Source: Heterocephalus glaber (lineage: Eukaryota; Chordata; Mammalia; Rodentia; Bathyergidae). Taken from it: a stretch of DNA of 64,000 nt. Position numbers and translations under genes: made by a program. The notes beneath the pieces were generated by a model. It did no database searches, was not told the origin of the DNA, and saw only the letters and a list, made by a program, of their open reading frames with translations. The stretch is taken from assembly GCF_000247695.1 (NCBI RefSeq), contig NW_004624730.1, positions 30,880,041 to 30,944,040 of the forward strand, given 5' to 3'. Below are positions 59,302-64,000 of this stretch, piece by piece; position 1 is the stretch's first letter, and every line of letters begins with the position of its first letter.

Positions 59302-59383
59302 GGGCTGGGGATTTAGCTCAGTGGTTTCGGCACCTACCTTGCAAGCACAAGTTTGAGTTTGAGCCCTGGTACCCCCCCCAAAA
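59302..59383 (+). mobile_element. ID-type SINE
   Basis: GGGCTGGGGATTTAGCTCAG head. A perfect 16-bp duplication AAATTTATGTAGTCTT lies at 59286-59301 and 59384-59399. Confidence 0.95.
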
Positions 59384-60466
59384 AAATTTATGTAGTCTTA
59401 CCTCTATAAACTTTACTTTAAAGTTTAGATTCACAGCATATTTTGTCTTTAGATGTACATAAATCTCTAGTTCTAGATATAAGGTGTGTTATAAATTATA
59501 ATAGTTATTCATTTAATCAATTATCAAGTTATTATTTGAGAGCATTTTTCAAATCAATATTTAAATAATTTTAACTTGTGAAACTCAGCTTTTTAAGTAA
59601 AAATATAACAGTGGAAAACACAAGTTATCTTAGTAAAATGTAAAACTTTTTAATCGCATTTTTGTACATTTAATCAAATCATTTTAATACCTTAAAAATT
59701 TTATTATTATAGACATAGAAAGCTTAATCTTTTAAATATAGCCAATTTAATTATGTATAATAATTTTTAAACATTTGTGAGGGTGGGGCTCAATAAGACT
59801 CTTGGAAAGAACCAGAGAAACCACCTTTTAGTGGTGAAAAGTGAAGCACATTATTTTAGGCAGATATTATTTTAGCCAAAGAGGGGAATTTTGTCTGGTA
59901 GTTTTTCAGGCCCAAGGTCCCCACGAGGGGAAATTTTTTAAAAAGTTATTTTAGTTTAAAATAAAATATTAGAAATTTAACTGTTGGTCAACTTAAGGAA
60001 ACAATCTTAAAAATTTTCTATATATTATACTTTATAAAATACATTTAATAAATCAAATACATTTTTATAAACCTGAAGAAGCCAAGAATATTTGAATTTA
60101 TATTTAGTAACTAATGACTTAGATAATGTTATGAACATTTAGAAGAATTACTCTTAGTTTTATTTACCTACCTATTTTAACAATTATTTTAGATGATTTT
60201 TGCAGACTAATGCATAGCATAATTAAACTTTTAAACCACATGATATATTATTTTTACCCAAGGAAAAACTTTTAAGTTATTTTTCACAGAAAACAATAGA
60301 TCTTGTATTTGTAAGGCCAGTTTTTAAAAGATAAATATGTCTTGATTGGCTAATAACCTGAATAAAAACATGGCATACCAACTTTAAAGACATCTTTACT
60401 CTTATTTTACCAAACAATTTAAATTAGCTCATTGTTAAACGATTAAACAAAAAGGATTTGGGCTAA

Positions 60467-61075
60467 TGTCAGGTGTGTTCATTTATCTGTAAGCCAGTGT
60501 TGTAGTCAATGCTTGCAAGAGAACAGATTTAATTCGGGACACAGAAATTTATAACAGTAGCTGACAGTATTTGCCCGGAGAGTCAGATGTAGAAGAGTCC
60601 AAGAGATCTGTCCAGGCACTAGATACCTGAAGAATCCAGCCAAAGACCTGCCTCCCACTGCAATGTCCCATAGGAGTCCAGCAGAAGGCCTTGATCCTAC
60701 CGCAATGTCCCATGCAAACCAATATCAGGATGCCCAGGAATCCAGGATGGAAGACTGGAGGGTGTGCGCTGGAAAGCCGAGGGCTGGAGCTGGAGGCTAG
60801 AGAGTCTGCGCAGGCAGGCCGGAAGGCCAGTGCTGGAAACCTGCGTCTGTGCCAAAATCCAGGAGACGATGCTCCAGACAAAGGTGCCAAAAAGGACAGC
60901 CTAAGCTTCTCCAAAGAAAAGCAGCTGGAAGGAAAATCAGCATGGTATCTGCCCCTCCCATTCCCCTTTTATACTGCTTTCCCAACAATCCTCAAGTGGG
61001 TCTTCCATGCCCAGAACCATGCTAACCGAATTCAGCTGGGGGTTCCCATGCAAGTTGACCACTAATTAATTAATA
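60467..61075 (-). mobile_element. CpG-rich retroviral-type LTR
   Basis: On the minus strand it has GCAGTATAAAAGGGG (TATAAAA at 60967-60973), a GC- and CpG-rich middle, ATTAAA at 60528-60533 and an end AACACACCTGACA. This is U3-R-U5 order. GCTAA at 60462-60466 and 61076-61080 may be a 5-bp duplication, but the U3 edge then lacks TG. Complementary open frames at 60549-61065 are incidental. It differs from the other LTRs in the window. Confidence 0.6.
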
Positions 61076-61314
61076 GCTAATTTATATAGAACACACAGAA
61101 ACACATATATTAACCAAATCATATATAACCTTTAGGTTACCGAACTTTAAGGTATCTATTTGTACAGTTTATGTAAGCCTTGAGTCCAGCAGTTGTTTTT
61201 TTTTTAATCTCTAATATTTTAAGTGAATTTGGTTATCTTTGAATATTTTTATAACTTTATTTTTATGGGAAGCCCTAACAGAGCCAGAAGTCAATAAGGA
61301 ATAAGAATAAATTG

Positions 61315-61417
61315 GGGCTGGGGAGTTAGTTCAGTCGTTCCACTGCCTGCCTCGAAAGCTCAAGGTCCTGAGTTTGATCCCTGGTACCAAAAAAAAAAAA
61401 AAAAAGAAAAAAAGAAA
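61315..61417 (+). mobile_element. ID-type SINE
   Basis: GGGCTGGGGAGTTAGTTCAG head and a long A/G-interrupted tail. A 12-bp duplication AAGAATAAATTG lies at 61303-61314 and 61418-61429. Confidence 0.95.
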
Positions 61418-62262
61418 AAGAATAAATTGATAGGAGCTCAAAATTAATTATTTTTTAAATGAAGTAGTAGCAGGTACATTAACCAATTTTTATTAAAACA
61501 AATTAACAGGCAGACAAATCAACAGGATAACATATAGACCTTGTAAAAAATTATATTAAAACAGAGTGTGCTCTAGATCCATTGGCCATGTAGAATTATA
61601 ATCATATTTTTCTTGATTATAGGTTTATAACTATAGACTAGTCAGTTGGGGTTTTTTCTAGGGCTTATCAATGAGCTCTCTTATTTATGTAAATCAAAAC
61701 ATTATTTAAAAAACCTTTTAAGCTATTATGAATATTTTTTTCTTTACCATCATAGAATTAATTATAATCAAAAGGAGTCAGGAAGGGAAGGAGAGAAGAG
61801 CTATAAATTGTTAGATGGGATTTTTTTTATTTTCCCTCTTTATTATAAAATCAAATTTAAGACCTTGTCCTTTTATGCTTTAACTTATATTTGGAGAAAA
61901 ATCAACCTTTTAAAATCTTCCATCTCAAGTTGATCCCAAATTTATAAAATATAAACTAAAGGTAATGTTTTTGGGTCAATGAATCACCTATAATCATTTA
62001 AGGTATACTACATGGCTATAAGATCTCTCTTGTGTACATGTGAGAAGAGATAAAGGGAGAAAGAAAAGAAAAAAGAGAGAAAAGATAGGATCCTATTTAA
62101 GTTCCCAAGGTCGGGTCATGCCTGGCCCCACCTCATCCTGGGGTCAGACTGTGTAAGCAACCTGCTCCAAATGGAGGTCAGCTGCATGCACAGCCCACCT
62201 AATGTCAGAGTCATGCTACACATGCAGCCTGACCTGAATTTTAGAGCCAGGTCTATCCTATT

Positions 62263-62365
62263 TTTTTTTTTTTTTTTTTTTTTTTGTGGTACCGGGGATC
62301 TAACTCGGGTCCTTGTGCTTGCGCAGCAGGTGGCAAAACCACTGAGCTAAATCCCCAGCTCCGCC
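62263..62365 (-). mobile_element. ID-type SINE
   Basis: Antisense ID with a T23 run. A perfect 16-bp duplication CCAGGTCTATCCTATT lies at 62247-62262 and 62366-62381. Confidence 0.95.
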
Positions 62366-63457
62366 CCAGGTCTATCCTATTATCCCACGGTCAGAGCCAC
62401 CTGTGAGTGGTAGCTCCGCCCTACTAACCCAGAGTCAGAACTTCCCTGCTTTTTTTTTTGTAAATGACCAGTCCAAGGATCTCTGCTAGTCATGCAAAAA
62501 GCTGTTGCTCATGTCCAGAACAATTGTCCTTATTTCTGGCACACAGCTATTCTAACCTTCATCAATGGATCAGGAAAGTAGGAAAAAGCAGTTGTATACA
62601 ACAGCTGGGCTTTAATAAAAATGGGCTTTATTAAAATTTACCCCAAGGATTTTTATATCTAGGGACATGTAACATACACAAGGAGCTCACAGAAGGTTTA
62701 AAAAGTTGGGAGATGTCACTTAACAACTACAAATAACATACAGATCTAGATAGAGGACATTGAGGCCAAAATTATAAGAATAGAAGACCCAATAAGATGA
62801 AGGGAAGAAGCAAGATAGCATTAGAGAACCAACCATGAGATGCTCTAGGAAAAAAAAAAAACCTACAGGTAGGGCTGGACAGTCAGCCCTAGGACCCAGG
62901 AAGGTCATGGTAGACAACTACCAATGGTTGAAATGAAGCCCAACCCATAGGCCTGTGGGTATCTTTACCAGTAAGAAAATATAGAGGCCATGTACTCTCC
63001 ACTCCCCAACTACACACATGGTGGGACAAACTAGGAAATGTCCTAGGAACCATGAGACAATTTCCTGATTCCCCTAGTTCCCATTGATTCCCCTTGATGG
63101 TCCAGCTCCCTGCCTCTCCCTGATAACTAGTATCAGAACAAATTGAAGGATTTGAATTTTTTGACAGATGAAACCTCAGAGTGGGAGAAAAGGGACAAGA
63201 AGGAGATTGAGGCTTTTTTTAGGGGAGAAAGGGGAAACAAAGAAAACCAGTGGACTCCTTTTCAGTTTGAGCCCATAGCTGTAGAAGTTTGTAGATGGGA
63301 TGGAGAAAAAAAGAGGAAAAGAAAGAGATAAACTAGGCTTCTAAAGGCAAAGGATTGGGGGCAGTGGGGAAGAAAAAATGCAAAACCTCTGGCAGAACTT
63401 ACTGAGGTTGTGGTCTCCATGCCTCTTTTATCTCCTGGATGGTTTGCCAAGGGAAAA

Positions 63458-63955
63458 TGTCACTGGATTGGATCTGAGAGTTTCCTGAAACTGGGATGAG
63501 AAACTTAACCCACCCCAAACACAGAGTGTTTGGACATTCAACATTCTGTGAAAACAGAAAAGAAATTTTCAGGGCTAGTCAGTATTATGGGATAGGTTTT
63601 ATTAAGCAGAAATTAAAATGTACACATGCAAAAAAAAAACATCTGGTGGGGGTGGGGCCTTGTGAGACACAGCTGGTTGTAGCATATTTATGGGGACTTG
63701 GAGATGTCTTTAAGATGTCTTTAGGATGTATATTCTTACTGTCCTTCCAGGTACCCATCTGGCAGGCTATGTCAGAATGTAAGCTATTTACCTATGTTTG
63801 AAGTGAGATTGGCTGCCCACCAATACTACTGCTTCCTTGATAGGCTCATTGTCTCTTTAAAACCTTTAGGATTTTTTTTTTCAGTGAGTGTTCTGGTGGA
63901 GAGAAAAGCTTGAATAACTTTTGAACCCTGAAGCTGCAGATTTCTTTTCTTTTCT
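63458..63955 (-). mobile_element. Endogenous retroviral LTR (5' LTR of putative provirus), cut by L1
   Basis: Same family and orientation as the LTR at 56748-57354. Homology starts at the same base (TGTCACTGG versus TGTCATTGG on the plus strand). The AATAAA signal is at 63598-63603. Its outer (U3) edge is replaced by an L1 tail near 63958, so the far end is outside the window. Confidence 0.6.
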
Positions 63956-63957
63956 TT

Positions 63958-64000
63958 TTTTTTTCTTTGCTTAAATTCTTTTATTGGTACATTTTAGGTA
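63958..64000 (-). mobile_element. L1 3' end running off the window
   Basis: AAATTCTTTTATTGGTACATT and TTTAGGTA match the antisense L1 tail at 37098-37624. Only its 3' end is inside the window. Confidence 0.85.

Larger units (their letters stand above)
57367..63457 (-). mobile_element. AT-rich, non-coding interior of a putative provirus
   Basis: Between two same-orientation LTRs lies 6.1 kb in which I can recognise no gag, pol or env segment. Much of it is extremely AT-rich (58.0-60.4 kb and 61.1-62.0 kb). Later insertions are an L1 piece, a B1, three IDs and a different LTR, which together account for about 1.3 kb. A non-autonomous element or a heavily decayed provirus are both possible. It could also be host DNA between two unrelated solo LTRs. 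Confidence 0.4.

Noticed and set aside
60549..61065. Complementary 121- and 124-codon open frames in GC-rich DNA
   Set aside because: They lie inside an LTR with TATA and poly(A) signals; low stop density follows from GC content.
1..64000. CRISPR arrays, operons or prophage-like systems
   Set aside because: The window is vertebrate nuclear DNA. Regularly spaced repeats are absent; repeated motifs are SINE copies at irregular spacing.

Overview
The window is mammalian nuclear DNA, almost certainly from a rodent. It is AT-rich, has long non-coding stretches, and is packed with retrotransposon relics of many ages: L1, L2- and MIR-like pieces, B1 (7SL-derived) elements, B1-ID dimers, and about two dozen copies of a tRNA-derived ID-type SINE with Pol III A and B boxes and A-rich tails. 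The ID consensus and the B1-ID dimers point to a non-muroid rodent (squirrel-related, or perhaps beaver/kangaroo-rat type). That species guess is inference only. I recognise no intact protein-coding gene. The stretch is best read as intergenic or deep intronic. Every long open frame I could interpret is a decayed transposon ORF or a pseudogene.

Layout. 1-2.5 kb: no recognisable feature apart from a pyrimidine tract. 2.8-9.1 kb: a nearly full-length, dead L1 with a perfect 17-bp target-site duplication. It carries a later ID insertion, a processed pseudogene of MPHOSPH6 and a 773-N gap. 10-12 kb: a candidate exon, an L2-like relic and a retroviral LTR. 14-22 kb: small repeats, a Tigger-type DNA transposon with TA duplication, and several ID elements. 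22.2-23.6 kb: an ancient repeat split by a second LTR of the 11-kb family. 25.4-31.4 kb: a 100-N gap, MIRs, B1-ID dimer and a dense ID cluster, including tandem ID pairs. 31.3-33.1 kb: a minus-strand L1 with 5' end and ORF1 but ending in an ID element. 34-45 kb: MLT1-like LTR, hAT-like relic, L1 tails, microsatellite and unique sequence. 45.2-46.8 kb: an L1 with a 5' inversion. 50.5-53.8 kb: an old L1 split by a palindromic mariner, itself split by a younger L1 fragment. 56.7 kb to the end: two same-orientation LTRs around a very AT-rich, non-coding interior, read as an old minus-strand provirus, with a different CpG-rich LTR inside.

No cooperating gene system is present. The main interest is structural: nested insertions, two L1 copies carrying an ID at the same nucleotide, repeated tandem ID dimers, a fold-back mariner, and a target-site duplication split between 25.4 and 28.2 kb that suggests a misassembly or rearrangement around the gap. 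Two stretches have exon-like splice signals, and one palindromic RFX-type X-box stands in otherwise unique sequence. All boundaries without a target-site duplication are approximate. Family names rest on recalled consensus features, not on a search.
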